Origin: Kutzneria sp044547355
GTDB taxonomy: Bacteria > Actinomycetota > Actinomycetes > Mycobacteriales > Pseudonocardiaceae
Reading direction: 5' to 3'
NCBI RefSeq assembly: GCF_044547355.1
Contig: NZ_JBIUAG010000016.1
Coordinates: 1-64,000, forward strand
DNA length: 64,000 nt
Part shown: piece by piece, positions 52,449 through 61,385 of the stretch
How positions within the stretch are numbered: position 1 is the first letter of the stretch
Layout of the letters: each line of letters starts with the position of its first letter
The notes under the pieces: generated by a model
What the model was told of the DNA's origin: nothing
Databases searched by the model: none
The model's input: only the letters and a program-made list of their open reading frames with translations
Made by a program: the position numbers and the translations under genes

Positions 52449-53473
52449 CGCAGGGCCGCCCGCTTGGCCGCCAGCTCGGGATCGGCGAACAGGTCCAGCT
52501 CGGCCGCCAGCTCGTGGCAGCGCCGGAGATGCTCGGCGGAGCGAGCGGTCTCCAGGCCGGCGAGCATGGTGAAGTGGTCCTGGTGGCCGGCCAGCCAGGC
52601 CAGGAACACCACGCCCGTCTTGTAGAACCGGGTCGGGGCCTCGAACACGTGTCGTGCCAACGGAACCGTCGGCTCCAGCTCGGCCAGGAAACCCGCGGAG
52701 TCGCCGGCGTCCAAAAAGGACATCGCCCGCCGGGCCACCACCGCGAGCGGGTCGAAGACGCCCAGCAGGGCGTCGCTGTGGCCGTGCTCGTCGCCGGCGA
52801 TCAGGCGCGGGTAGTTGAAGTCGTCGCCGGTATAGCAGCGCACGCCCGGCGGCAGCCGGCGGCGCAGCGCGATCTCCCGGTCGGCGTCAAGCAGCGAGAT
52901 CTTCACGCCGTCCACGCGGTCGGAGTTGGCCTCGATCACCGACAGGAACGTCTCGGTGGCCGCGTCCAGGTCCTCGCTGCCCCAGTAGCCGGTCAGCGCC
53001 GGGTCGAACATCGGGCCCAGCCAGTGCAGGATCGCCTTGCCCGACAACTGTCCCAGCAGCCGGCCGTACACCTCGTGGTAGTCGTCGGCGTCCCGGGCGA
53101 TCTCGGCCAGCTGCCGGCTGGCCATGAGGATCGGTTGCGCCCCAACGCTTTCCACCACCGACAGCTGCTCGGTGTAGGCGGCGGTCACCTCGTCGAGGCC
53201 GGTCGGCGGGGCGGCCAGCTGGTCGGTGCCGGCGCCGCAGGCGAGCAGGCCGCCCTCGGCGTTGGCGTCGGCCGCGCTGCGCTTGATCAGCTCCGCCGCG
53301 GTCGCCCAGTCCAGGCCCATGCCGCGCTGCGCGGTGTCCATCGCCTCGGCCACGCCCAGGCCCTGCCGCCACAGGTGATGGCGAAACGCCAGCGTGGCAT
53401 CCCAGTCCAGGGCAGTGGAATCGTTCGGGTCGGCGACGACGTGAGCGGCGGCGAAGATCGTCCGGGCCGTCAT
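52445..53473 (-). CDS. Dihydrodipicolinate synthase-like aldolase (DUF993-type)
   Basis: A 342-residue protein resembling the DUF993 group of DHDPS-like class I aldolases: opening TALDWDATLAFRHHLWRQGLGVAEAMDTAQRG, a central ILHWLGPMFDPALTGYWG, and the lysine-bearing strand DGVKISLLD that would form the Schiff base. Probable role is cleavage of a keto-sugar acid. Start and stop overlap both neighbours by four bases, so the three enzyme genes are tightly coupled. Confidence 0.8.
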   Translation of the reverse strand: MTARTIFAAAHVVADPNDSTALDWDATLAFRHHLWRQGLGVAEAMDTAQRGMGLDWATAAELIKRSAADANAEGGLLACGAGTDQLAAPPTGLDEVTAAYTEQLSVVESVGAQPILMASRQLAEIARDADDYHEVYGRLLGQLSGKAILHWLGPMFDPALTGYWGSEDLDAATETFLSVIEANSDRVDGVKISLLDADREIALRRRLPPGVRCYTGDDFNYPRLIAGDEHGHSDALLGVFDPLAVVARRAMSFLDAGDSAGFLAELEPTVPLARHVFEAPTRFYKTGVVFLAWLAGHQDHFTMLAGLETARSAEHLRRCHELAAELDLFADPELAAKRAALR

Positions 53474-54621
53474 GGCGTCAGCTCCGGGATCTCGATCCGA
53501 CGGCCCTCGGCCGCCGACTTCAGGCCCAGCTCGGCCAGTTGCACGCCGCGCGCGCCGGCCAGCAGGTCCCAGTGCCACGGCTCGTCCAGCACCACGTGCC
53601 GTAGGAACAGTTCCCACTGCGCCTTGAAGCCGTTGTCGAATTCGGCGTTGTCCGGCACCTCCTGCCACTGCGCGCGGAAGTCCACCGGGGACGGCAGATC
53701 GGGGTTCCACACCGCCTTCGGCGTGATGGAGCGGTGCTGCACGCGGCAGTGCCGCAGGCCGGCGACGGCGCTGCCCTCTGTTCCGTCCACATGGAACTCG
53801 ACCAGCTCGTCCCGGTTCACCCGGGTGGCCCACGAGGAGTTGATCTGGGCCACGATTCCGTTGTCCAGCTCGAAAATCCCGTACGCCGCGTCGTCGGCGG
53901 TGGCCTCGTAGGCGAGGCCGCGCTCGTCCACCCGTTCCGGGATGTGGGTGGCGGTAAGCGCTTGCACGCTGCGGACCGGGCCGAAGATCTCCCGTAACAC
54001 GTACTGCCAGTGGCAGAACATGTCGAGCACGATGCCGCCGCCCTGGTCGGCCCGGTAGTTCCAGGACGGGCGCTGGGCCGGCTGCCAGTCGCCCTCGAAG
54101 ACCCAGTAGCCGAACTCGCCGCGCACCGACAGGATCCGGCCGAAGAAGCCGCCGTCCACCAGCCGCTTCAGCTTGCGCAGGCCGGGCAGGAACAGCTTGT
54201 CCTGCACCACTCCGGTCTTCACGCCCTTGGCCGCCGCCACCCGGGCCAGTTCCAGCGCGCCGGCAAGGGATTGCGCCGTCGGCTTCTCGCAGTACACGTG
54301 CTTGCCCGCGTCGATCGCCGCCAGCACCGCCTCGCGGCGGGCCGAGGTCACCTGGGCGTCGAAGTAGATCTCCACGTCGGGCTCGGCCAACGCCTTGGCC
54401 ACGTCCGTCGTCCACCGCTCGATCCCGTGCCGCTCGGCCAGCGCCCGGATCCGGTCCTCGTTGCGGCCGACGAGCACCGGCTCGGGCCAGATGACGGTAC
54501 CGTCGGTGACAGCAAGGCCGCCTTGCTCCCGGATGGCCAGCACGGAGCGGAGCAGATGCTGGTTGTAGCCCATCCGTCCGGTCACGCCGTTCATGGCCAC
54601 CCCGACGGTCCTCCGCGCCAC
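53470..54621 (-). CDS. Gfo/Idh/MocA family oxidoreductase
   Basis: A 383-residue NAD(P)-dependent dehydrogenase. The N-terminal Rossmann domain has VGVAMNGVTGRMGYNQHLL and the conserved EKPT (VYCEKPTAQSL). The C-terminal alpha/beta domain contains GGIVLDMFCHWQYVL. Substrates are typically sugars, inositols or amino-sugars. GTG at 54621 follows GGGAGGT. It is the first gene of the operon (oxidoreductase, aldolase-like, isomerase-like, LacI), with a palindromic operator 13 bases upstream. Confidence 0.92.
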   Translation of the reverse strand: MARRTVGVAMNGVTGRMGYNQHLLRSVLAIREQGGLAVTDGTVIWPEPVLVGRNEDRIRALAERHGIERWTTDVAKALAEPDVEIYFDAQVTSARREAVLAAIDAGKHVYCEKPTAQSLAGALELARVAAAKGVKTGVVQDKLFLPGLRKLKRLVDGGFFGRILSVRGEFGYWVFEGDWQPAQRPSWNYRADQGGGIVLDMFCHWQYVLREIFGPVRSVQALTATHIPERVDERGLAYEATADDAAYGIFELDNGIVAQINSSWATRVNRDELVEFHVDGTEGSAVAGLRHCRVQHRSITPKAVWNPDLPSPVDFRAQWQEVPDNAEFDNGFKAQWELFLRHVVLDEPWHWDLLAGARGVQLAELGLKSAAEGRRIEIPELTP

Positions 54622-54633
54622 GCGCCACCTCCC

Positions 54634-54653
54634 GACAGAAAAGCCTTTCTATC
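54634..54653. promoter_or_regulatory. Palindromic operator GACAGAAAAGCCTTTCTATC of the catabolic operon
   Basis: Arms AGAAA and TTTCT flank an AGCC centre, with outer GA and TC completing the symmetry. It lies 13 bases upstream of the operon's first start codon, overlapping the likely promoter. Size and symmetry fit a LacI-family dimer, and the operon encodes one. Confidence 0.6.
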
Positions 54654-54719
54654 GGCGAGGCTAGGAGGGCTGGTGCGGGGTGTCAACAAACACCACCCGC
54701 ATGCGTCCCCCTTCCGGCA

Positions 54720-54768
54720 CACGTGAGTGGCTCAGGTGGCCCTGGGAGCCACCTGAGCCACTCACGTG
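54720..54768. terminator. 21-bp perfect hairpin after the HbhA-like gene
   Basis: Arms 54720-54740 and 54748-54768 (CACGTGAGTGGCTCAGGTGG... and its exact complement) surround a seven-base loop. The hairpin begins 15 bases after the stop of the leftward HbhA-like gene and has no T-tract. It probably terminates or protects that transcript. The GTGAGTGGCTCA core looks like a dispersed intergenic repeat, but only one copy is in this window. Confidence 0.7.
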
Positions 54769-54783
54769 GGGACCTGAAGGAGG

Positions 54784-55089
54784 TCAGCCGGCGACCTTCT
54801 CCTCGGCCTTGGTCTCGGCCTGGCCCAGCAGGCGGGCGGTGAAGTCGCGCTGGGCGACCAGGACGCGCTCGGCCAGGGCGAAGTTGGCCTCGACGATCTC
54901 GGCCGGCTGGGGCAGGGCGGAGCCCAAGGCGGTGACGGTCTTGGCGATGTCCTCGACGAAGGGGACCTTGCTCAGGTCGACCAGCGAGGTCAGGCGGGTG
55001 ACACCGTCGGACACGGCGTCGCCGGTCTTCTGCACGGCCGCGACGTACTGGTCGCCGAACTGCTGGGTCATCTCGCTGTACGTGGTCAT
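54784..55089 (-). CDS. HbhA-like/phasin-family helical protein
   Basis: A 101-residue mostly alpha-helical protein (QQFGDQYVAAVQKTGDAV ... VPFVEDIAKTVTALG ... FTARLLGQAETKAEEKVAG). Composition and helical pattern resemble the N-terminal part of mycobacterial heparin-binding haemagglutinin and phasins, which coat lipid or polymer inclusions. It lacks the long Lys/Ala-rich heparin-binding tail. The XRE gene directly upstream mirrors the Rv0474-Rv0475 order of Mycobacterium tuberculosis, supporting the assignment. Confidence 0.7.
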   Translation of the reverse strand: MTTYSEMTQQFGDQYVAAVQKTGDAVSDGVTRLTSLVDLSKVPFVEDIAKTVTALGSALPQPAEIVEANFALAERVLVAQRDFTARLLGQAETKAEEKVAG

Positions 55090-55164
55090 GGCAGTCTTCT
55101 CCCTTAGAGGTGGTGACGTGAACAGGGCATGGCGGGGCCACGCGGATACTTCAAGTGCGACCGG

Positions 55165-55524
55165 TCAGCTGTCGCCGACCATGGCCTTGTAGGTCTGGGC
55201 GAGCGCGGACTTCTGCGCCGGGCTCAGCCGCTCGTCGGCGGCGATGGCCGCCAGCACGGTGGTCTCGGTGGCCGCCTCGTCGCCGTCCTGGTCCAGCCAG
55301 CCGAGCCGGCGGAACAGGTCGTCGGCGGAGATGCCCAGGCCTTCGGCGATCGATTTGAGGACCTCGGCCGACGGCCGGTAGAGACCCCGTTCGACCTGGC
55401 TCAGGTACGAGTCGGACACGTTGGTGACCCGGGCGAGGTGACGCAGCGAGAGGCGAGCCACCTCGCGCTGCGCCCGGATGTACTTGCCGAGGTCGGAGAG
55501 CGCCTCACTGTGCTGGTCCGGCAT
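55165..55524 (-). CDS. XRE-family helix-turn-helix regulator
   Basis: A 119-residue protein. The Cro/C1-type helix-turn-helix spans about 12-70 (YIRAQREVARLSLRHLARVTNVSDSYLSQVERG). A C-terminal helical tail includes ERLSPAQKSALAQTYKAMV. ATG at 55524 is set by GGGAGGTCGGAG just upstream. It precedes the HbhA-like gene by 75 bases, as in mycobacteria, and probably controls it. Confidence 0.88.
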   Translation of the reverse strand: MPDQHSEALSDLGKYIRAQREVARLSLRHLARVTNVSDSYLSQVERGLYRPSAEVLKSIAEGLGISADDLFRRLGWLDQDGDEAATETTVLAAIAADERLSPAQKSALAQTYKAMVGDS

Positions 55525-55618
55525 CTCCGACCTCCCTCGCTTCCGGTTGCTGACATAAGTCAACCACGCGGTGCGTGGTACGTCAAGCACCTGCGAAGTG
55601 GCCTACGCAACTGCGCGG

Positions 55619-57049
55619 TTACCGGGCGGCGGCCGCCTTGAGCAGCAGGTTGAGCTCGTCCACGAGGTAAGTGGCCAGGGTGTCGATGTCCGGCACCAGC
55701 TCCCGGCAGGCCACCAGCCCGAAGTGCAGCTCGCCCAGGTAGCCGACCAGGGTGATGTTCAGGCCCTGCCCGTCCAGGATCACCGACATCGGGTACTGGG
55801 CCAGCATCCGCGCCCCGGCCAGGTACACCGGCACGTTCGGCCCGGGCACGTTGGAGATGCAGACGTTGAACGGCGGCAGCCGGTGCATCATGCCGGTGGC
55901 GAAGGCGACCCGGGCCACCCGAGCGGTCAGCGCCGGCGGCGCGAAGTCGGAGATGTCGTCGACCAGCCCCTGGGGAATGGTCGCCTGCTGGGCCTTGGCG
56001 ATCTTGGTGGCCTCGTGCACCACGGCCAGCCGCTGCTCCGGGTCCTCCAGGTGGGTCGGCAGCGCGGCCAGCATCGCCGACACCCGGTTGCCCATCGCGC
56101 CCTTGGCCGCCGCGTCCCGCACCGACACCGGGATCATGGCGTTGAGCGGGTTGGCCGGCAGCGCGTCGTGATCGGCCAGCCAGTGCCGCAGCGCGCCGGC
56201 CGACATGGCCATCACCACGTCGTTGACCGAGGTGCCGAAGGCGTTCTTGACCGTCTTCACGTCGGCCAGGCTCACGCTGCGGAAGGCCACCCGGCGGTGC
56301 GGGGTGATCTTCTTGTTGAACGGGGTCGAGGGCGCGAGGCCCAGCGTGGTCGGGATGACGCTGCCGTCGCCGCGGTTGAGCCCCAGCATCTCGCCGACCA
56401 GCGGGCTGACCAGCGGGGCCAGCGTCGGCACCTTGCGCACGAACTCCCCGGCCAGCTGCACGGTCTGCACCGGCCGCCAGGCCAGCCGGGCCGCCGCCCG
56501 GGCCATCAGGGTCAGCGGGCCGGGCGGCCGGGCCGGCGTGAACTCCTTGGCCGGCGGCAGTTTCCGCCCCTCCGGCTTCAGATCCAGCAGCACGGTGAGC
56601 AGCTCGGCCCCGGACACGCCGTCGATCGCCGCGTGGTGCACCTTGGTGTAGACGGCGACCAGCCCGTCGGCCAGGCCGGTGATCAGGTAGGTCTCCCACA
56701 GCGGCCGGCGGCGGTCCAGCGGGCGGGCGTGCAGGCGGGCCAGCTGCTCGGTGAGCTGGGCCTGCGAGCCCGGGCTGGGCAGCGCCACCTCGCGGATGTG
56801 GTACTCGATGTCGAACTCGGGATCGTCCACCCAGTACGGCTGGTCCAGTCCCAGCGGCACCTCCAGCAGCTTGCGCCGCATCACCGGCACCAGTGGCAGC
56901 CGCTGCCCCAGCACCTCGGTGAGCAGCGCCAGGTCCAGCGGCCGGGGCGCGTCGCTCGGGTCGAGTATGCAGACACCGCCGACGTGGCCGGTGGAATTGG
57001 TGGTCTCCAGGGCGAGGAACGCGGCGTCCAGTCCGGTGAGTTGCTGCAT
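55619..57049 (-). CDS. Wax ester synthase/diacylglycerol acyltransferase (WS/DGAT)
   Basis: A 476-residue protein with the catalytic HHxxxDG motif at His138-His139-Asp143 (VHHAAIDGVSG) and the family opening MQQLTGLDAAFLALE. It also has the late motifs FGTSVNDVVMAM and NVPGPNVPVYL. It transfers acyl groups to long-chain alcohols or diacylglycerol for storage lipids. ATG at 57049 is chosen for the classical N-terminus; a GTG at 57061 overlapping the upstream stop (GTGA) is an alternative. It is the last gene of an operon with two alpha/beta hydrolases. Confidence 0.92.
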   Translation of the reverse strand: MQQLTGLDAAFLALETTNSTGHVGGVCILDPSDAPRPLDLALLTEVLGQRLPLVPVMRRKLLEVPLGLDQPYWVDDPEFDIEYHIREVALPSPGSQAQLTEQLARLHARPLDRRRPLWETYLITGLADGLVAVYTKVHHAAIDGVSGAELLTVLLDLKPEGRKLPPAKEFTPARPPGPLTLMARAAARLAWRPVQTVQLAGEFVRKVPTLAPLVSPLVGEMLGLNRGDGSVIPTTLGLAPSTPFNKKITPHRRVAFRSVSLADVKTVKNAFGTSVNDVVMAMSAGALRHWLADHDALPANPLNAMIPVSVRDAAAKGAMGNRVSAMLAALPTHLEDPEQRLAVVHEATKIAKAQQATIPQGLVDDISDFAPPALTARVARVAFATGMMHRLPPFNVCISNVPGPNVPVYLAGARMLAQYPMSVILDGQGLNITLVGYLGELHFGLVACRELVPDIDTLATYLVDELNLLLKAAAAR

Positions 57050-57057
57050 GGCACCCT

Positions 57058-57993
57058 TCACTTTCCGGCGATGGTGGTGGTGCGTGCGAGCCAGGTCGAC
57101 ACGGCGTCGATCACCGTTGCCGGCGACTCCAGTTGGGGCGTGTGGCCGACGCCGGGCAGGAACAGGGAGTCCCAGGTCGGGTTGGCCGCCGCGGCCCGGC
57201 GGGCGGCGGCGATCGGCACCAGCCGGTCCTCGGCGCCGCTGATCAGCAGCACCGGCGCGGAGATGCCGGCCATGATCCGCCGGTAGCGGTCGCCCCGGGA
57301 CAGCAATCGCAGCAGCGACCGGGTGGCGCCGAGGAAGGACTCCTCCTTGCCGGGAATCTCGCGGCGCTGGTCGACCATCGCCACCGAGGCCTCGGTCAGC
57401 TGCGGATCGGCCTTGCGCGGATCGGCCAGCACCAGGTTGTGCATGCGCAGCACCTGTTGTCGTGACGACAGCCGGGACTGCATGAGCCGCATGGACAACT
57501 CGCCGAGGCCGGGCATCAGGTACGCGGAGAACATGGCCGCGACCCGCAGGTCCGGGCGGACGGTCGTGGGCGGCAGCGCCGGGTCGAGCAGCACCAGCCC
57601 GGCGACCGTCTCCGGGTTGTTGTGGGCCTGTAGCACGGAGATCACGCCGCCCATGGAGTTGCCGACCAGCACCACCGGCCCGCCGACGACCTCGTTGACG
57701 AAGCTGTTGAGCAGCCCCACGTTGGCCCGGATCGACGTGCTGCGCGGCGCGCCCGGGGTGAGGCCGAAACCCCGCAGGTCCAGGGCGACCGCGCGGCGGC
57801 CCTTGGCCAGCGCCTTGGCCACCAGCGACCAGTTCAGGTGCGAGCCGCCGAGGCCGTGCACGAACACGATCGGCGGGGCGTCACCCTCGCCGCCGAAGTC
57901 GACCCAGTGAACCGGTCCGTTCAGGTCGGTGATCCAGCCGCGCGCGCCCCACGGTTCGGCGAACGTCCACGGGGCCGGCTTGTGGGCCGTCAC
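57058..57993 (-). CDS. Alpha/beta hydrolase
   Basis: A 311-residue alpha/beta hydrolase: oxyanion HG motif in VFVHGLGGSHLN, nucleophile Ser in VGNSMGG, acid in SGAEDRLVP and His in GVGHTPQLE. GTG at 57993 overlaps the preceding hydrolase stop (GTGA). The operon with WS/DGAT suggests a lipase or ester hydrolase in storage-lipid turnover. Confidence 0.9.
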   Translation of the reverse strand: MTAHKPAPWTFAEPWGARGWITDLNGPVHWVDFGGEGDAPPIVFVHGLGGSHLNWSLVAKALAKGRRAVALDLRGFGLTPGAPRSTSIRANVGLLNSFVNEVVGGPVVLVGNSMGGVISVLQAHNNPETVAGLVLLDPALPPTTVRPDLRVAAMFSAYLMPGLGELSMRLMQSRLSSRQQVLRMHNLVLADPRKADPQLTEASVAMVDQRREIPGKEESFLGATRSLLRLLSRGDRYRRIMAGISAPVLLISGAEDRLVPIAAARRAAAANPTWDSLFLPGVGHTPQLESPATVIDAVSTWLARTTTIAGK

Positions 57994-58769
57994 GCCGCCG
58001 CCGCCGGATAGAAGGCGCGGGTCCAGCCGGTCGGCCGGAACGGCCGCCAGCCGTTCGCCGGCTGGGCCAGCCGGTCGGCGATCACCCACAGCGTCAGCGG
58101 GTCGACGCCGAAGCCCAGGTGGCCGCAGGTGACCTCGACGTTCTCCCGGTCCGCCGCCGGCTCCTGCATGCAGGCCCGCCAGTCAACGATGCCGTCCGAC
58201 CTGGAGTACAGCGCGGTGGACGGCACCGGGATCGGCCGGCCCAGCTCGTGCCGCTTGGGCACCCGGTCGGGATGGGCGTGCCGGTGGGAGCCGCGCCGGA
58301 AGGCGTACTCGGCGCGGCTCTGCCGGGAGTCGACCAGCGCGAACGGGCTGGCCATGGTGATCACCTGGCGGACCAGGTGCGGGTGGTCGCGCCCCAGCTC
58401 ACGGGCGTAGATGCCGCCCAGGCTCCAGCCGACCACCGAGACCGGGCCGCCGGTGCGGGCGGCCAGGTCGGCCAGCAGCACCGGCATGCCGTCCAGCACC
58501 GCCTCGGTCGGGCCGATGTTGCGGCCAAGGCCCCAGCCCCGCGTGGTGTAGCCGAGCCGGGACAGATACCAGCGCAGCGGCTCGTTGCTGGTGTCGTCGG
58601 CCATCAATCCCGGTAACAGCAGCACACCGTGCCCGTCGCCCCTGGGTGCGCGTGACAGCAGCGGCGCCGCGAACGGCAGCGCGCCGAAGGTCATCGCGCC
58701 GCGGACCGGCTCGGTCAGGAACCAGTGCAGGGACGGACGGTGCGTCGTTGCACGTCGGGCACCAGACAT
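57990..58769 (-). CDS. Alpha/beta hydrolase (lipase/triacylglycerol-type)
   Basis: A 259-residue protein with VLLLPGLMADDTSN near the N-terminus, nucleophile motif VGWSLGGIYA, and GHLGFG, which probably holds the catalytic His. ATG at 58769 follows GAGAGGGG; a GTG at 58802 is less likely. It is the first gene of the lipid operon, with an upstream gap of 120 bases before malQ that should hold the promoter. Confidence 0.85.
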   Translation of the reverse strand: MSGARRATTHRPSLHWFLTEPVRGAMTFGALPFAAPLLSRAPRGDGHGVLLLPGLMADDTSNEPLRWYLSRLGYTTRGWGLGRNIGPTEAVLDGMPVLLADLAARTGGPVSVVGWSLGGIYARELGRDHPHLVRQVITMASPFALVDSRQSRAEYAFRRGSHRHAHPDRVPKRHELGRPIPVPSTALYSRSDGIVDWRACMQEPAADRENVEVTCGHLGFGVDPLTLWVIADRLAQPANGWRPFRPTGWTRAFYPAAAA

Positions 58770-58889
58770 GGCTGCCCCTCTCGTCTCGGCGGGGCGTTTC
58801 ACCGTTGTTCACATTGCGTTATCTCCGCATGGTAGGAAGCCCGTCCTGCTCGAGGCAATGCGGAAGGGGATCTTCGGGCAGATGTCCTG

Positions 58890-60788
58890 TCACCGATCTC
58901 GCATCGTGCTCACGGCGCGTGACACCCGCGGGTCGGCCAGGAACGCCGCTACGTCAACCGGGAACGGGATACGCCAATTCGGGTACTCGTCGACGGTGCC
59001 GGGGAGATTGGGCTGGCGGGTCTCGCCGATCACGTCGTACGGGGACGCCAACACCAGCCGGCACGGGGTGCCGGCCAGCAGGGCGTGCATCGCGACGATC
59101 ACGTCCTCCTCGGCGGCGCTCTCGTCCAGGCCGAGAACGGCCAGCAGCTCCCGGCGTTCCTTGGCGGCGTTGGCGTATTCGGCGTCCACGTCGCCGGCCA
59201 GCACGCCCAACTCGGCCCGGACCCGCACGTGCTCGCTGCGCAGGAAACCGGCCGCCGTGGGCAGGTCGTGGGTGCTGATGCTGGCCGTCGCCTCCTGCGG
59301 CCAGTCCTGCTGCGGCACGAGGTTCCCGTCGTCGTCGCGCTCGAACCAGAGCACCGCCGAGGACAGCATGTTGTTGGCGTGCAAGGTTTCCGTGACGACG
59401 GGCTCGACCGTGCCCAGGTCCTCGCCGATCACCGCCGCCTGCGCGCGGTGGGCCTCAAGGGCCAGGATGCCGGTCATCGCGTCGGCGTCGTAGCGGACGT
59501 ACGTGCCCCGCCGGGCGTCGCCGCCGGGGATCCACCACAGCCGCCACAGGCCGGCGATGTGGTCGATGCGCAGGCCCTGCGAGTGCCGGAACACCGCCCG
59601 CAGCAGGTCGCGGTACGGCTTGTAGCCGGCCTCGGCCAGCCGTCGCGGATGCCAGGGCGGCAGCGACCAGTTCTGGCCCTGCTGGTTGAAGGCGTCGGGC
59701 GGGGCCCCGACCGTGACGCCCGTGGCCAGCACGTCCTGCAGCGCCCAGGCGTCCGCGCCGCCCGGGTCCACGCCCACCGGCAGGTCGTGCACGATGCCGA
59801 CCGCCATGCCCTCGGCCGCCTCGCGGGCCGTTTCCAGCTGCTGGTCGCACAGTTGCTGAAGCCAGGCGTGGAAGCCGACGCGCTCCGGATCGGCTTGGGC
59901 GCGGACTTCGGGGTTGTCCGGGTGACGCAGTTCCTCCGGCCATTCCCGGTAGTCGGCCCCGTGCACCTCGGCCAGGGCGCAGTAGAGCGCGAAGTCGTCG
60001 CCCGCCGGCGTGGTCGCCGGCTTCAGCAGCTCAAGCGCCTTGATCTTGGCGTCCCAGACCTGGTCGTAGTCGATCAGCTCCGGCTCGTGGTCCGGCTTCA
60101 ACGCATCGACGGCCGCCTTCGTGGCGTCGTCGGCCCGCCGGTACTCGGCCGTCTCGGTGACGCGGAGGTAGACCGGATTGGTGTGCCGGCGGCTGGAGGG
60201 GGAGTAGGGGGAGGGCTGGATCGGGTGCACCGGGGCCACCGCGTGCATCGGGTTCAGCAACACCACCCCGGCGCCGTTGTCCTTGGACCAGGTGACGAAG
60301 TCGGTCAGGTCGCGGAGGTCGCCCACGCCCCAGGAGCCCGTGGAGTGCATCGCGTACAGCTGGAGCATCCAGCCCCAGGTCCGGGGCGGTTCCGGCAGGC
60401 TCTTCGGCGCCACCACCAGCGTGATCTCACGGTCCCCGGCGGTCAGCGTGTGCCAGCCCAGCGGCAGGTCCCCGGGAATCTCGTCCCCGATCTCCAGGGT
60501 CTCGCCGTCCTCGGTCCGCACCGTCGCCGATGCCAGGAAAGGCCCGTTACCGGCGTGGGGGAGGGGGAGGGGGTGGCCCTGGCGGAGCACGATGGTCGGA
60601 GGGAGTGTGTCCGCTGTGACCTGGGCCAATGCCGTTCGGATGGCCTCCGGTCCGCTCGCGTCGACACCGAGCTTGGCCAGCACCTCGACCACCACGTCGG
60701 CGGCCACCTCGATGCGGCGGCGCTCGCTGCCCTCGTACCAGGTGGCGACCCCGTGGGCGTCGGCCAGCTTCACCAGCTGATCATCCAT
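58890..60788 (-). CDS. malQ: 4-alpha-glucanotransferase (amylomaltase)
   Basis: A 632-residue GH77 enzyme. Typical motifs are WGVGDLRDL, VGAPPDAFNQQGQNW, the nucleophile region LRIDHIAGLWRLW and the acid/base region IGEDLGTVE, with an N-terminal extension as in actinobacterial MalQ. It disproportionates alpha-1,4-glucans in maltodextrin and glycogen metabolism. ATG at 60788 is preceded by GGGG; an in-frame ATG at 60797 is also possible. Single gene, 33 bases before the DoxX gene, which runs the same way. Confidence 0.95.
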   Translation of the reverse strand: MDDQLVKLADAHGVATWYEGSERRRIEVAADVVVEVLAKLGVDASGPEAIRTALAQVTADTLPPTIVLRQGHPLPLPHAGNGPFLASATVRTEDGETLEIGDEIPGDLPLGWHTLTAGDREITLVVAPKSLPEPPRTWGWMLQLYAMHSTGSWGVGDLRDLTDFVTWSKDNGAGVVLLNPMHAVAPVHPIQPSPYSPSSRRHTNPVYLRVTETAEYRRADDATKAAVDALKPDHEPELIDYDQVWDAKIKALELLKPATTPAGDDFALYCALAEVHGADYREWPEELRHPDNPEVRAQADPERVGFHAWLQQLCDQQLETAREAAEGMAVGIVHDLPVGVDPGGADAWALQDVLATGVTVGAPPDAFNQQGQNWSLPPWHPRRLAEAGYKPYRDLLRAVFRHSQGLRIDHIAGLWRLWWIPGGDARRGTYVRYDADAMTGILALEAHRAQAAVIGEDLGTVEPVVTETLHANNMLSSAVLWFERDDDGNLVPQQDWPQEATASISTHDLPTAAGFLRSEHVRVRAELGVLAGDVDAEYANAAKERRELLAVLGLDESAAEEDVIVAMHALLAGTPCRLVLASPYDVIGETRQPNLPGTVDEYPNWRIPFPVDVAAFLADPRVSRAVSTMRDR

Positions 60789-60821
60789 GGACCCCATTCT
60801 GTCGGGGTCGCGACCGCGGCG

Positions 60822-61325
60822 TCAGAACAGGGAGCCCACCGCCGCCGCCCCGCCGAAGGCCAGCACGAGTCCGCCGATGGCGAAACCGAGCGGCTTGCGC
60901 CGCCACGCGGTGTGCCGGTCCAGGGCGTACCAGCCGGGGCCGGCCATCAGCAGCGCGAGGGCGACGACCGCCAGGACCAGCTCCAGCTCGAAACCCTCGC
61001 CCGAAGTGAACCCACCCGTCCACTTGGCCTTGACCGCGCTGACCGCCACCCCCAGCAGGCCGGCCGCGGCCAGCGGCGTGAACAGGCCCAGCACGATCAG
61101 CACCGAGCCGGCGACCTCGGTGATCCCGGTCAGCCAGGTCAGGAACTCGATGTTGCGGCTGAAGCCGTAGCCCTGAAGCAGCACGCCGAACCGCGCCAGG
61201 CCCGGGCCGCCGAACCAGCCGAACACCTGCATCAGGCCGTGCGCCCCCATCGCCGCCGCCAGCATCAGCCGCAGCGCCAGCAGACCGAAGTCCAGCCCGC
61301 CGTTCTCGTCCGACCACCGGGACAT
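60822..61325 (-). CDS. DoxX family membrane protein
   Basis: A 167-residue protein with about four hydrophobic segments (ALRLMLAAAMGAHGLMQVFGW, GITEVAGSVLIVLGL). DoxX-like proteins are small membrane subunits linked to quinone or redox stress functions. ATG at 61325 has GGGTGAC upstream; a GTG at 61334 is an alternative. Substrate unknown. Confidence 0.85.
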   Translation of the reverse strand: MSRWSDENGGLDFGLLALRLMLAAAMGAHGLMQVFGWFGGPGLARFGVLLQGYGFSRNIEFLTWLTGITEVAGSVLIVLGLFTPLAAAGLLGVAVSAVKAKWTGGFTSGEGFELELVLAVVALALLMAGPGWYALDRHTAWRRKPLGFAIGGLVLAFGGAAAVGSLF

Positions 61326-61385
61326 GCTCGTCACCCGGACACCCTAGCCACCCCGGCGAGTCCCGCTCACAGACACACCGAAACG

